64,000 bases of DNA from Bog-756 sp963769905 (lineage in GTDB: Bacteria > Actinomycetota > Acidimicrobiia > Acidimicrobiales > RAAP-2). The number at the start of each line of letters is the position of its first letter. The stretch's first letter is position 1. Below the pieces are notes generated by a model. It saw nothing but the letters and a program-made list of their open reading frames with translations. It did no database searches and was not told the origin of the DNA. Shown in pieces: positions 42,072-51,084 of the stretch. Where the stretch lies: NCBI GenBank assembly GCA_963769905.1, contig CAVYNG010000002.1, forward strand, positions 682,001 to 746,000, read 5' to 3'. Both the position numbers and the translations under genes were made by a program.

Positions 42072-43064
42072 TCACTCACCCCGCAGCGCACGACGCACCC
42101 GTCCCCGAAGCCCGTGGTACCGCATTCGCGCTCTCGTCGCGCCGGCGCGGAGGTATTGGCCGTCGTGCCGCCCTCCCGCGGGAAAGTCGGCGAAGTCCGG
42201 CGCCCTGCGGCGTGCCTCGAGTTGATCGAGGACCGAGGAGAGCGCGACGTCGGCGGCGAACCATTCCTCGTACGCGGCTCTCGCCCGGCGACCCATTGAC
42301 TCGGCGGCGGCTTCCGTTTCGTGCAGAAGCCGGGGTAGCTCGCCGACCCGATCCTCGGGCCACCGGAACGAGAACTGGTCCCACCTCGGTCCCGCCGGGG
42401 GAACCCACTGGTCCGAGATGATCACCGGAACCCGGCCCGCAGCCAAGGTCTCGTAGAGACGGATCGACGAGGTTCCCGCGCCACGCGGGCAGAGGACGAA
42501 CTTGGAGCGGAACAGTGTCTCCGCGAACGACTTGCGGCGCTCGTCGAACCGGACGGACGACGGATCGTAGAAGACGAAGCCCTCGGGAGACTCGATGTGG
42601 ACTCGCGGCCCTTGCAGTCGGAAGATCGCATCGCGACAGGGATGGGTCCTTCCGCCCACGAAGCTGAAGAGGAGGTCTTGCTCGATCTGGGCGGGGTCGA
42701 CGTCGAGCCGTATCGCGGGATCCCTGATGCCGTAGTAGCTGCCGGCGACCTGCCATCGGCGGGCGAAGTGGCTCGCCGGCATGCTCACGTAGATTCCCGG
42801 AAACCGGCACCACGGTGTATCGCGTTCGTCGTAGACCGCGATCTTGTGCGGAAACCGACGTCCCGCCTCGCTGGTCACGATCTCGTCGAGCTTCCAGTCC
42901 TTCGGCATCAAATGGCAGTCGGGAAAGAGGATCACGTCCGCGTCGGCAGGGTCCTCGACTCCGACATGTCCGCAGGGGGCCCTCTGGTTCTGCAGCAGTT
43001 CGACCATCGCCGGAACACATGTGTGCGCGACCGTCGATCGAGTCGTGGCGAAGTGCACCTTCAT
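42072..43064 (-). CDS. Exostosin-like GT47 glycosyltransferase
   Basis: A 330-residue protein with the exostosin (PF03016) signature FRSKFVLCPRGAGTSSIRLYETLAAGR, seen here as FVLCPRGAGTSSIRLYE and VPVIISDQWVPP. The N-terminal half has DVILFPDCHLMPKDWK and CRFPGIYVSMP. GT47 enzymes transfer glucuronic acid, galactose or GlcNAc-type sugars; bacterial members occur in surface-polysaccharide loci. It is single, convergent with the DUF4012 gene. The acceptor is unknown. Confidence 0.78.
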   Translation of the reverse strand: MKVHFATTRSTVAHTCVPAMVELLQNQRAPCGHVGVEDPADADVILFPDCHLMPKDWKLDEIVTSEAGRRFPHKIAVYDERDTPWCRFPGIYVSMPASHFARRWQVAGSYYGIRDPAIRLDVDPAQIEQDLLFSFVGGRTHPCRDAIFRLQGPRVHIESPEGFVFYDPSSVRFDERRKSFAETLFRSKFVLCPRGAGTSSIRLYETLAAGRVPVIISDQWVPPAGPRWDQFSFRWPEDRVGELPRLLHETEAAAESMGRRARAAYEEWFAADVALSSVLDQLEARRRAPDFADFPAGGRHDGQYLRAGATRARMRYHGLRGRVRRALRGE

Positions 43065-43181
43065 GGTCGGGTGACGACTCTAGGTGTGCGGAGTCGCTCC
43101 CGACGTCCGAGTCAGGAATGATGCCGGTCCACCGGGCCGACGGGGCTCTCGTGCCGACGGAGACCTCGAGCGGGCCGGCGG

Positions 43182-46100
43182 TCAGGAGATGGCAATCGCC
43201 GGGTCGCTCAGACCGTCGTCACTGGCCGAGCCGTAGTAGGTCGCGTCGCCGAAGGCGAACACCCCGCCGTCGGTCGCCACCATCCAGTAGCCCCGGCCGT
43301 CGGGCGTCGACTGCATGCCGGTGATCGGCTTGTTGAGCACGAGCCCGCCTGTCGATCCGTAGAAGCCGGCGTCGCCGAAGGCGAACACCCCGCCGTCGCT
43401 CGCCACCAGCCAGTAGCCCCGGCCGTCGGGCGTGGTCGCCATCCCGACGATCGGCTTGTCGAGCACGATCGATCCGGTCGATCCGTAGAAGCCGGCGTCT
43501 CCGAAGGCGAACACCCCGCCGTCGCTCGCCACCAGCCAGTAGCCCTTGCCGTCGGGAGTCGAGGCCATTCCGACGATCGGCTTGTTGAGCACGAGCGATC
43601 CGGTCGAACCGTAGAAGCCGGCGTCGCCGAAGGCGAAGATGCCGCCGTCCGAGCCCACCAGCCAGTAGCCGTCACCATCCTCGGTGTCGGCCATCCCGAC
43701 GATCGCCTTGTTGAGCACGAGCGACCCGGTCGAACCGAAGAACCCGGCGTCCCCGAACGTGAACACGCCGCCCGCGCTCGACACCATCTGGTACCCCTTT
43801 CCGTCGGGAGTGGCCACCATGTCGACGATGGGCGAAGCAATGCTCATCGCGAGCGCGGATCCGTAGAAGGGCACCGCTCCGAACGTGTAGATGCTCCCGT
43901 TGCTCGTGGTCAGCCAGTAGCCCTGGTAGGTGCGCACGTTCTTCGGAGGCTCGTTGCCACCGCGACCGGGTGGTGTCGGCTGCGGCGGTGTCGTGGTGGT
44001 GGTGGTCGTCGGCGGTGTCGTGGTGGTGGTGGTCGTCGGCGGTGTCGTGGTGGTGGTGGTGGTCGTCGGCGGTGTCGTGGTGGTGGTGGTCGGGGGTGTC
44101 GTGGTGGTAGTGGTCGGCGGTGTCGTAGTGGTCGTCGTGGTCGTGGTCGTCGTCGGTGGGGGCGGCGGTGGGTCCAGGTTGGTCAGCGGGGTGAGGCCGG
44201 TCCCGTCGACCTGGTCGACTGAGCTCGTGCCGGCATAGACCTGCAGCGCGTGCAGGAAGGCGTTGCCGTCTTCGGTCGGTGTCCACCACGGGGGGATGCC
44301 CCCGCCGTAGTACCCGCCGAAGTCGACCTCGGTGACCGAGATCTTGACCGCGCTCGCGAGAACCGGTGGGAAGTCGAAGAGAACCTCGTGGTCGCGATAC
44401 TGGCCGACCTCGGTCCTGACCGTCGTCCAGCCGGTGCCCGGCTCGTCGAGGGAGAGGGTGTAGTTGCGCACCCCGGTCGCGACCGACCCGGCCGACTGGG
44501 TGTCGACGACGATCCGGTTGACGGTCGATGCGCTCGCCAATGTGACCGTGAGCGAAGGCGTGGTGTCACCGTTGCTCGAGGTCCACCCGTTGCCGTAGCC
44601 GGCGGGCAGCCCGGCAATCGCTGCCGACGCGTTGCCGCTCGAGGCCGCCGCAGTGCCCCCGGACGAGGCGGCGGCGAGATCGGCCCCGAAGGGCTCGGTG
44701 GGCCCGACGGTCGCGGTGTCATCGGCCGGGTAGGCGAGGTAGGTGACCTGGTCGGAGAGGGGCAGGCTGTAGGAGGTCCCAGAGCTGACCGACACCGATG
44801 TGGTCTGCCCGTACTCGGTGCTCACCGTGACCGGGATCGACCCGCCCCCGGTGGCGTGGAAGGTGACGGTGCCGGTGCTCGCGAGGCCGTCGGTCCACAC
44901 CGCGGCCAAGCGGTCGGCGCTCTGCGCGTCGGGGCCGAAGAGGGCCTGGTAGGTCTGGGGCATCCCGGTCGAGGGCATCCCGAGGTAGGGGCGGGCGGCC
45001 ACTTCGTTCGAAGTGGTCATCGCGGCGAGCGCGGCCGGCTTCACGAAGTCCTCGCTGCCTCCGGCCTGGATGAGCGAGAAGCTCACCCCCCAGTCGCCCC
45101 AGTTGCCCTCGTCGAAGTAGTAGTTCCACACCGGCACCGAGAGCGCCTTCTGCCAGATCATGGCCCGAGCCACGTTGTTGGCTTGGGCGAGGAAGTCGTA
45201 GTCGCCGTCGTTCCACCACCCGACCTCGGTGAACCAGAGCGGCTTGCCGGCGAGCAAGCTCTCGAGCTGCGCGATCTGGGCGGGCTTGCCGTCCTCTTCG
45301 AAGGAGTCGTTCGAGCCGGGGTAGGGATGGATGGCGGCGACGTCCATGTCGGCGAGACCGCCCGCCGCAACGAGCTGCTGCCACCAGCTGTAGCTGACGT
45401 CGATCGTCGTACCGCCGATGACCGTCGAAGCGCCGCCGGGGAGGACCGACTTGACCGCGGCGTAGAAGGGGGCGAGCACCTTGGAGACGTAGGCGGATGC
45501 GTTGCCCCAACCGGTGATGTTCGATTCGTTCCACGGCTCCCACATGGTCACCGGCGCGCACTGGCTGCACCCGGCCGGGACCGTCGTGTAGTGGCGGACC
45601 AGTGCCGCGATGTCCCCCTGCCAGTAGCCGTTGTTCGCGAGGGCCATCGAGGTCGAGTCGCCATTGCTCACCTGCACCCAGTAGGTCACGTGATCGGCGA
45701 GCGCGTTGGCGGCCGCCTGGTAGTACGCGATCGGGGCGTTGGTGAAGGTCATCGCGCCCGGACCGCAGGTGGCCGCGGTCGGCGAGGACGCCGAGCAGTT
45801 GGGGAGGAAGGTGGACCAGTTGACGCTCGCGCCGCGGTAGCCGGTCAGGCCGAGCTGGGAGTTGAGCGCGACCCCCCTGGGGTCGGTCGGGCCGCCGCCT
45901 CCGCTGCCGCTCGGCAGGGTGGTGAAGTCGAGACCGTCGCCGGCGGCGCCGACCGTGTAGGGGAGACAGGTGGTCCCGAGACGGGTCGGCGGCGAGGTCG
46001 AGGTGTCGAAGAGGGCGGCCTGCACGAGGTAGGGACCGGGCACCTCGTCGGCGGCGGGGAGTGAGATGGGGATCGAGGCGAGTCCCGCGGCGGTGGTGGG

Positions 46101-47384
46101 CAGGGAGAAGGTGGTGGGGGAGGGGACGCTCTCGGCGCTGAGCGAGGCGGTGTTCTCGATCGCATAGGAGAGCGAGAGGTGGGATGCCTGCGCGGTCCAC
46201 CAGGGGTCGAAGGTGGCGTCGACCGAGGGGGTGGTCCCCTGCGGGAAGTAGTTGCCCGTCGCCGGGGTGGTGAGGCCTGCGCCCCATCCGAGGGTGTCGT
46301 AGGGACGGTGGACCGCCGCGAGCTCGGCCTGCAAGGTCGAGAGGGAGATCGACGAGACGTTGTCGCCGCCGTCGTTGTACACCGGGCCCCCCTGGAAGTA
46401 GAGGGTGGAGCCGGCCAGGTAGAAGCCTCCGTTGCCGAGCTGGAGGTTGCCGCCGAGGGTGGTGGTCGCGAGGAGGTGACCTTGCGATGAGGTCGCCTCG
46501 ATGGTGTGGTTCGGGTCGGAGGTGTAGATGGTGCCGTCGGGTCCCTCGACCGCCTGGCCGCCGTTGGAGAACTCGAACCCGGCCCCGGTGTGTTGGCCGT
46601 TCTGCTCGGTGACCGACGAGCCGAACTTGGAGAGGACCGTCCCGCTCGGATTCAGGGTCTCGACGTAGCCCCCCGCGGAGTAGAGAAGGTTGCCGCCGGA
46701 CTCCTGGGTCACGTACCCGTCGTCGTAGAAGGGGAACGAGCCGTCGACCGCGCCGGTCGAGAGGTCGAGGAGCGCGCTCGCCGACTTGTTCTGCACGATG
46801 CTCACCGCGAGCTCGAACCCCGACCCCGTCTTGATCGAGAAGAGTGAATTGGGACCGCCGCCTTCGGGGTCGACCGACCAGAGCAGAGTGCCGGTCGGGG
46901 AGAACTTGTCGACGATTTGTCCGTAATTGCTCGAGAGGTAGATGTTCCCGGACGGGTCGATGACCGGCTGGGAGGGCTCCTTCGCCGGCGCGAACGCACT
47001 CGGCAGGGGGAAGGAGCGCACCAGACTTCCGGCCAGGGTGTAGGTGTCGAGCGCGGAGCCGGTGCTCACGTACAGGTTGCTCGCGGTCACCGTGAACCCG
47101 GCCACCCCGCCGGAGGGACTGACGACCGTCGTCGTCGGGTTGGACGGCAAGCTCGTCGCGGGCCCGAGCACACCGGTCGGATCGGGCTCGTCACAGATCG
47201 GGCTGATCTCCGACGCAGAGGGCGCGGCGACCGAGCCGGCGATTTGGGGGACCGTGGATCCGGCGTGTGCGGGTTCCACGATGCCGGCAAGGGTGGGGGC
47301 GAGCGCGACGAGGACGAGGACCGTTCCGATGGCGAAGGCCCGCCCCGGGCGTGGCACAGCAGCCCTGCCTCCTGCCCTCTCCAC
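43182..47384 (-). CDS. Large secreted GH-A-clan glycosidase-like protein with six C-terminal GYWLV repeats
   Basis: A 1400-residue protein with a signal peptide (about 1-41, ending EPAHAG). It continues with an NHL/propeller-like region (to about 470) and a TIM-barrel glycosidase domain (about 500-800) with acid/base Glu in WEPWNESNITG and nucleophile Glu in WFTEVGWWNDG. A discoidin-like domain (about 930-1055) follows, then a Thr/Pro linker (about 1071-1141) and six repeats of about 42 residues (cores GYWLVASDGGVFAFGDA, 1153-1400). The repeats match those at 12165-13838. It probably cuts or remodels an extracellular polysaccharide while bound to the surface. The gene sits inside the glycosyltransferase island. 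Confidence 0.8.
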   Translation of the reverse strand: MERAGGRAAVPRPGRAFAIGTVLVLVALAPTLAGIVEPAHAGSTVPQIAGSVAAPSASEISPICDEPDPTGVLGPATSLPSNPTTTVVSPSGGVAGFTVTASNLYVSTGSALDTYTLAGSLVRSFPLPSAFAPAKEPSQPVIDPSGNIYLSSNYGQIVDKFSPTGTLLWSVDPEGGGPNSLFSIKTGSGFELAVSIVQNKSASALLDLSTGAVDGSFPFYDDGYVTQESGGNLLYSAGGYVETLNPSGTVLSKFGSSVTEQNGQHTGAGFEFSNGGQAVEGPDGTIYTSDPNHTIEATSSQGHLLATTTLGGNLQLGNGGFYLAGSTLYFQGGPVYNDGGDNVSSISLSTLQAELAAVHRPYDTLGWGAGLTTPATGNYFPQGTTPSVDATFDPWWTAQASHLSLSYAIENTASLSAESVPSPTTFSLPTTAAGLASIPISLPAADEVPGPYLVQAALFDTSTSPPTRLGTTCLPYTVGAAGDGLDFTTLPSGSGGGGPTDPRGVALNSQLGLTGYRGASVNWSTFLPNCSASSPTAATCGPGAMTFTNAPIAYYQAAANALADHVTYWVQVSNGDSTSMALANNGYWQGDIAALVRHYTTVPAGCSQCAPVTMWEPWNESNITGWGNASAYVSKVLAPFYAAVKSVLPGGASTVIGGTTIDVSYSWWQQLVAAGGLADMDVAAIHPYPGSNDSFEEDGKPAQIAQLESLLAGKPLWFTEVGWWNDGDYDFLAQANNVARAMIWQKALSVPVWNYYFDEGNWGDWGVSFSLIQAGGSEDFVKPAALAAMTTSNEVAARPYLGMPSTGMPQTYQALFGPDAQSADRLAAVWTDGLASTGTVTFHATGGGSIPVTVSTEYGQTTSVSVSSGTSYSLPLSDQVTYLAYPADDTATVGPTEPFGADLAAASSGGTAAASSGNASAAIAGLPAGYGNGWTSSNGDTTPSLTVTLASASTVNRIVVDTQSAGSVATGVRNYTLSLDEPGTGWTTVRTEVGQYRDHEVLFDFPPVLASAVKISVTEVDFGGYYGGGIPPWWTPTEDGNAFLHALQVYAGTSSVDQVDGTGLTPLTNLDPPPPPPTTTTTTTTTTTPPTTTTTTPPTTTTTTPPTTTTTTTTPPTTTTTTTPPTTTTTTTPPQPTPPGRGGNEPPKNVRTYQGYWLTTSNGSIYTFGAVPFYGSALAMSIASPIVDMVATPDGKGYQMVSSAGGVFTFGDAGFFGSTGSLVLNKAIVGMADTEDGDGYWLVGSDGGIFAFGDAGFYGSTGSLVLNKPIVGMASTPDGKGYWLVASDGGVFAFGDAGFYGSTGSIVLDKPIVGMATTPDGRGYWLVASDGGVFAFGDAGFYGSTGGLVLNKPITGMQSTPDGRGYWMVATDGGVFAFGDATYYGSASDDGLSDPAIAIS
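43970..44160. repeat. Simple-sequence coding repeat (Thr/Pro linker)
   Basis: A run of GGTGGTGGT-type units interrupted by GGCGGTGTCGT encodes, on the minus strand, repeated PPTTTTTT blocks of the linker in the large secreted protein. The near-identical units could vary in number between strains through slippage. Confidence 0.7.
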
Positions 47385-47520
47385 AAAAGCCCCATCGGCG
47401 GACCAGCCGACATCTTGAGTGAAATCTCACGGATAATGAAAAGTCGCGCCTCACTTTGAGTGACACAGTGCCGTTACACAGGTCCTCTGAGCGGACGATG
47501 ACAGCGGTACGATGCGGTGA
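47385..47520. promoter_or_regulatory. Divergent promoter region with repeated TTGAGTGA
   Basis: This 136-base, unusually AT-rich gap separates the large glycosidase gene and a GT4 gene. It contains two TTGAGTGA copies (near 47413 and 47455); the second lies in the small palindrome TCACTTTGAGTGA. This looks like a shared regulatory region, possibly with a twin operator. Confidence 0.35.
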
Positions 47521-48687
47521 GTGGCGAGGTCCGAGGCCGGAGCGACCGACGGTCGCCTGCGAGTGCTCCGGATCTCGAAGAGCGGCGTGGTCACCGCGTG
47601 GCGGGAGCGCGAGCGCCAGCTGCGAGCGCGGGGTGCGGACCTCGTGCTGCTCACGGCGGCCCGCTGGGAGGAAGGTGGCTCGCCGGTGGACTTCGAGCCG
47701 GCCGGCGACAGCTTCGCCGTACCGGTCCGTACATTCGGCCGGCACCCGAACCTGTTCGTCTACGACCCGGTGATGCTCTGGCGCCTGCTCGGATCGTCGA
47801 GCTGGGACCTCATCGACATGCACGAGGAGCCCTTCGGCGCGGCGGTCGCGGAGGTGCTGGCGATTCGCGCGCTCCGGGCGCGTCGGGTTCCCTATGTCCT
47901 CTCGTCCGCGCAGAACATCGAGAAGCGCTACCCACCCCCCTTCCGTTGGCTGGAGCGCTGGGCGCTGCGTCACGCGGCGGGGGCCTACACCTGCAACGGC
48001 GAAGCAGGCGAGATCCTCGTGCGAAAGCAGCTCCGCGGGAAACGGATCGTCCTGCCCCTCGGCGTCGACGTCGAGCGGTTCGCGCCGTCGGGTCGGGTGC
48101 GACCCGACGGGACGCTCCGGGTCGGGTTCGTCGGCCGGCTCATCGCCCACAAAGGTGTGGACGTGCTCCTGCGCGCGATCGCGACCGACGCGAGGCTGCA
48201 CCTCGACGTCTTCGGCGCCGGTCCCGAGGAGGAGCGACTGCGCACGTTGGCGAGAAGCCTCGACTTGGCGGACCGTGCGGTGTTCCACGGGCACGTCGAC
48301 GAGGCCGACATCCCGGCCGTCTACCGGCACGTCGACGTGCTGGCCGTCCCGTCGGTCCCGATGCCGGGCTGGGTCGAACAGTTCGGACGCGTGGTCGTCG
48401 AGGCCCAGGCCTCGGGCGTGCCGGTGGTGGCGAGCACGAGCGGAGCGTTGCCCGACGTGATCGGCGACTCGGGTCTTCTCGTGCCCCCGAGAGACCCCGA
48501 TGCGCTCCGGACCGCGCTGGTGCGGTTGCTCGAAGAGCCCGGACTCTGGGAGCGGCTGCACGAGGCCGGCCCGGTCGACGCGGCACGGTGCTCCTGGTCC
48601 GAGGTCGCGGACGCCCAGATGGCGCTCTACCGCGCAGTGACCACCCCGGGCGCGGACCGGAGCGGAGATTCGACCGACGAGGGCTGA
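47521..48687 (+). CDS. GT4-family glycosyltransferase
   Basis: A 388-residue GT-B enzyme. The donor half has RVGFVGRLIAHKGVDVLLRA, LHLDVFGAGPEEERLR and the EX7E region WVEQFGRVVVEAQASGVPVV. The N-terminal half includes LIDMHEEPFGAA and SSAQNIEKRYPP. It transfers a nucleotide-activated sugar onto a growing polysaccharide or lipid carrier at the cytosolic membrane face. GTG start. Divergent from the large secreted glycosidase gene. The sugar specificity is not predictable. Confidence 0.82.
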   Translation: MARSEAGATDGRLRVLRISKSGVVTAWRERERQLRARGADLVLLTAARWEEGGSPVDFEPAGDSFAVPVRTFGRHPNLFVYDPVMLWRLLGSSSWDLIDMHEEPFGAAVAEVLAIRALRARRVPYVLSSAQNIEKRYPPPFRWLERWALRHAAGAYTCNGEAGEILVRKQLRGKRIVLPLGVDVERFAPSGRVRPDGTLRVGFVGRLIAHKGVDVLLRAIATDARLHLDVFGAGPEEERLRTLARSLDLADRAVFHGHVDEADIPAVYRHVDVLAVPSVPMPGWVEQFGRVVVEAQASGVPVVASTSGALPDVIGDSGLLVPPRDPDALRTALVRLLEEPGLWERLHEAGPVDAARCSWSEVADAQMALYRAVTTPGADRSGDSTDEG

Positions 48688-48718
48688 TATCGGTCCGTCG
48701 TTCGCTCGCGCGTCCGAC

Positions 48719-49858
48719 TCAGCGGGGCGTGGACCCCCGGCCACGGGCGTCTGCGACCACCTCGCGGTACACCTCCTCCAGACGGTCGACGTGGCGGGTG
48801 AGTGAGTACAGCTCCTGCTGACGACGACGGAGCGCAGCGCCGGTCCGGAGCCGTCGCTCCGGCGAGTCGGCCAGCTCCACCAGCGCGGAGGCCGCAGCCG
48901 CGGCGTCGCCGGGTGGGAAGAGGAAGCCGGCGTCCCCCATGGTCTCGAGGTGCCCGCCACCGCCGGCCGCGACCACCGGCAGACCGTGGGCCATCGCCTC
49001 GACCACCGAGAGACCGAACGGCTCTGCCGGCGCGGTCGCCAGGAGGATCGACGAGCCCGACAGGAGCGCGTCGGTGTCACCGACCCGTCCCGCGAACTCC
49101 ACGCTTTCCGCGACACCGAGCTGGCCGGCGAGCCGGGCGAGGTCTGCCGCGAGCTCTCCCGAGCCTGCGACGACGAGTCGCCAGCCGCGCTCGCCGAGGC
49201 GGCTTCTGCGCCAAGCCTCGAGCGCGACGCCCGGCTGCTTCTCGGGCGAGAGCCGCTGGAGCAGGACGACGGTCGAGGCGGTCAGCGGGGCCTGCGGTCG
49301 TTCGGGTACCCCGTTCGCCAGGAGCAGGGTAGGGCCGGTGACTCCACCGGCGACGTACCGGCTGATGGCGATGTCGCGGGCGACCGACCGGCTGGTCCTC
49401 CCGGCGAGCAAACGGGCCGCCGCAGAACTCCCGCGGTCGGCGGCGAAGTGCCGGGTGGCGACGATCGGGGCACGGAGGACGGGGCGCACCAGCCAGGCAG
49501 CGGTCTCGGCTGCGGTCATGTGTGCATGGACCAGGTCGACGTCGCGGTGGTGGAGCAGAGCGGCCGAGGTGCCGGCAACCGTCCTCGCCGGTCGGTGGGA
49601 AACCCCCGAGGGGAGCTCGCTGGCCATCCGCGCCGGGTCGCCCCCGACGACCGCGATTCGGTGGCCGCGTGAGGAGAGCGACGCACTGACCTCGGTGATG
49701 TAGCGCTCCACGCCCGCGAAGCCGTCGCTGCGGACGACCTGCACGATGGCGAGCCGGCCTCCTTGGTCGAGAGGGCCGGCTCCGCCGCCAGCACTCGGGG
49801 ACACGGAGCTCCTCTCGGTCGGCAGACGGGCACTCGGGTCCGATGTCGCTCCTATCAT
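48719..49858 (-). CDS. GT4-family glycosyltransferase
   Basis: A 379-residue GT-B enzyme. Acceptor-side motifs are VVRSDGFAGVERYITEVS and DLVHAHMTAAETAAWL; donor-side motifs are VVLLQRLSPEKQPGVALEAW and the EX7E region PAEPFGLSVVEAMAHGLPVV. The start at 49858 places the first 16 bases inside the divergent neighbouring frame; the conserved part begins around residue 35, so a shorter start may be used. Confidence 0.8.
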   Translation of the reverse strand: MIGATSDPSARLPTERSSVSPSAGGGAGPLDQGGRLAIVQVVRSDGFAGVERYITEVSASLSSRGHRIAVVGGDPARMASELPSGVSHRPARTVAGTSAALLHHRDVDLVHAHMTAAETAAWLVRPVLRAPIVATRHFAADRGSSAAARLLAGRTSRSVARDIAISRYVAGGVTGPTLLLANGVPERPQAPLTASTVVLLQRLSPEKQPGVALEAWRRSRLGERGWRLVVAGSGELAADLARLAGQLGVAESVEFAGRVGDTDALLSGSSILLATAPAEPFGLSVVEAMAHGLPVVAAGGGGHLETMGDAGFLFPPGDAAAAASALVELADSPERRLRTGAALRRRQQELYSLTRHVDRLEEVYREVVADARGRGSTPR

Positions 49859-49917
49859 GCCTGACCGACCGGTCGACCCCCGGCCGCGATTTCCCGAGGA
49901 CAGGCGATGCAGAAGCC

Positions 49918-51051
49918 GTGAGCGATCCGGACGTCGCAGTCGTGTTTCCTGCGGTCCACCACAGTGGGGGCATCGAGCGCGTCTGCTGGGACCTCCTCGA
50001 GTACCTCGCGCCGAAGCACGCCACCGCCTTCGTGGGCTCGAGCGCCCCCGAAGGCCTCCCCGACCGGGTCTCGATGGCGGCGGTGCCCGGGGACCCGGAC
50101 CCCGGCCCGTTCGGTCTGCGCGGCCGCCGCGCGCGGACAGCGGCGGTCGTCGCGTCCCTTCGCCCTCGGCTCACCGTCACCATGGGATCGGTCGTGCCGC
50201 CCGGAGACGTGCTCTGGGTCCCGAGCGTGCACCGCGCGTGGCTGCACGCGGCGCGCACCGTGCGGACCGGGCACGTGACCCTTCCGGCCTCGGTCCGCTT
50301 CGTCATGCCGCGACACCGCGTACTGCTGGCGATGGAGGCCGAGTACTTCCGCGACGCCCGTCCTCGCCGCATTCTCTGCACCTCGCAGCGCGAGGTCGAC
50401 GACCTCGTCCGCTACTACCGAGTGGCTCCCGATCTCACCACCGTGGTGCCGAATCCCTTCGATCCCGAGCGCTTCAACCCGGGGCGCCGGGCCCGAGATC
50501 GGGAGCGAGCCCGCGCCGAGCTCGGGATCGCGGACGGCGAGCTCGCCCTGCTCCTCGTCGCCAACGAGCTCCACCGCAAGGGGCTTGCCCAACTGCTGGA
50601 AGCGATGGCGGACGCGGACGACCCACGGATGACCCTCCACGTGGTGGGCCGTGCTCCCCTCGCGCCCTTTCAGTCGACGATCCGTCGCCTCGGTCTCGAC
50701 TCGAGAGTGCACGCCCACGGGAGCTCGTCGGACGTGGGCTGGTACCTGGCCGCCGCCGATCTCATGGTCCTCCCGACTCAGTACGAGCCCTTCGGGCTGG
50801 TGATCATCGAGGCGCTGGCCTCCGGCCTGCCCGTCGTCACGACGCGGCTCGCCGGGGCCGCCTCGGCGGTCCGCGAGGGGGAGAGCGGGCTTATCCTCGA
50901 CGATCCCTATGACGTCGCGGGTCTCACCGCGCTTCTCGTGCGCGCGGCGAGCGCCGATCTCGACCGATGGGGTGAGCGGGCCGCGTCATCGGTCGACGAG
51001 TACCGCCGCGACGTGGTGATGCGCCGGGTCGAGGAGTTGCTCTTCGCCTGA
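49918..51051 (+). CDS. GT4-family glycosyltransferase
   Basis: A 377-residue GT-B enzyme from a GTG at 49918. VVFPAVHHSGGIERVCWDLL is the acceptor-side start, LLLVANELHRKGLAQLLEAM the donor strand and QYEPFGLVIIEALASGLPVV the EX7E region. The upstream ATG at 49843 would overlap the divergent gene and adds non-homologous residues, so the later start is preferred. It is one of a run of GT4 enzymes on alternating strands in this island. Confidence 0.8.
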   Translation: MSDPDVAVVFPAVHHSGGIERVCWDLLEYLAPKHATAFVGSSAPEGLPDRVSMAAVPGDPDPGPFGLRGRRARTAAVVASLRPRLTVTMGSVVPPGDVLWVPSVHRAWLHAARTVRTGHVTLPASVRFVMPRHRVLLAMEAEYFRDARPRRILCTSQREVDDLVRYYRVAPDLTTVVPNPFDPERFNPGRRARDRERARAELGIADGELALLLVANELHRKGLAQLLEAMADADDPRMTLHVVGRAPLAPFQSTIRRLGLDSRVHAHGSSSDVGWYLAAADLMVLPTQYEPFGLVIIEALASGLPVVTTRLAGAASAVREGESGLILDDPYDVAGLTALLVRAASADLDRWGERAASSVDEYRRDVVMRRVEELLFA

Positions 51052-51059
51052 CTCCGCCG

Positions 51060-51084
51060 GGGACCATTCGGGATCATCGGTCCC
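51060..51084. terminator. Hairpin at convergent gene ends
   Basis: GGGACC (51060-51065) and GGTCCC (51079-51084) can pair across a 13-base loop at the junction of the convergent GT4 and GT2 genes. No U-run follows. Confidence 0.25.

Noticed and set aside
43970..44160. CRISPR-like or tandem-repeat array
   Set aside because: The units are short, have no spacers and are in frame with a Thr/Pro linker, so this is a coding repeat.
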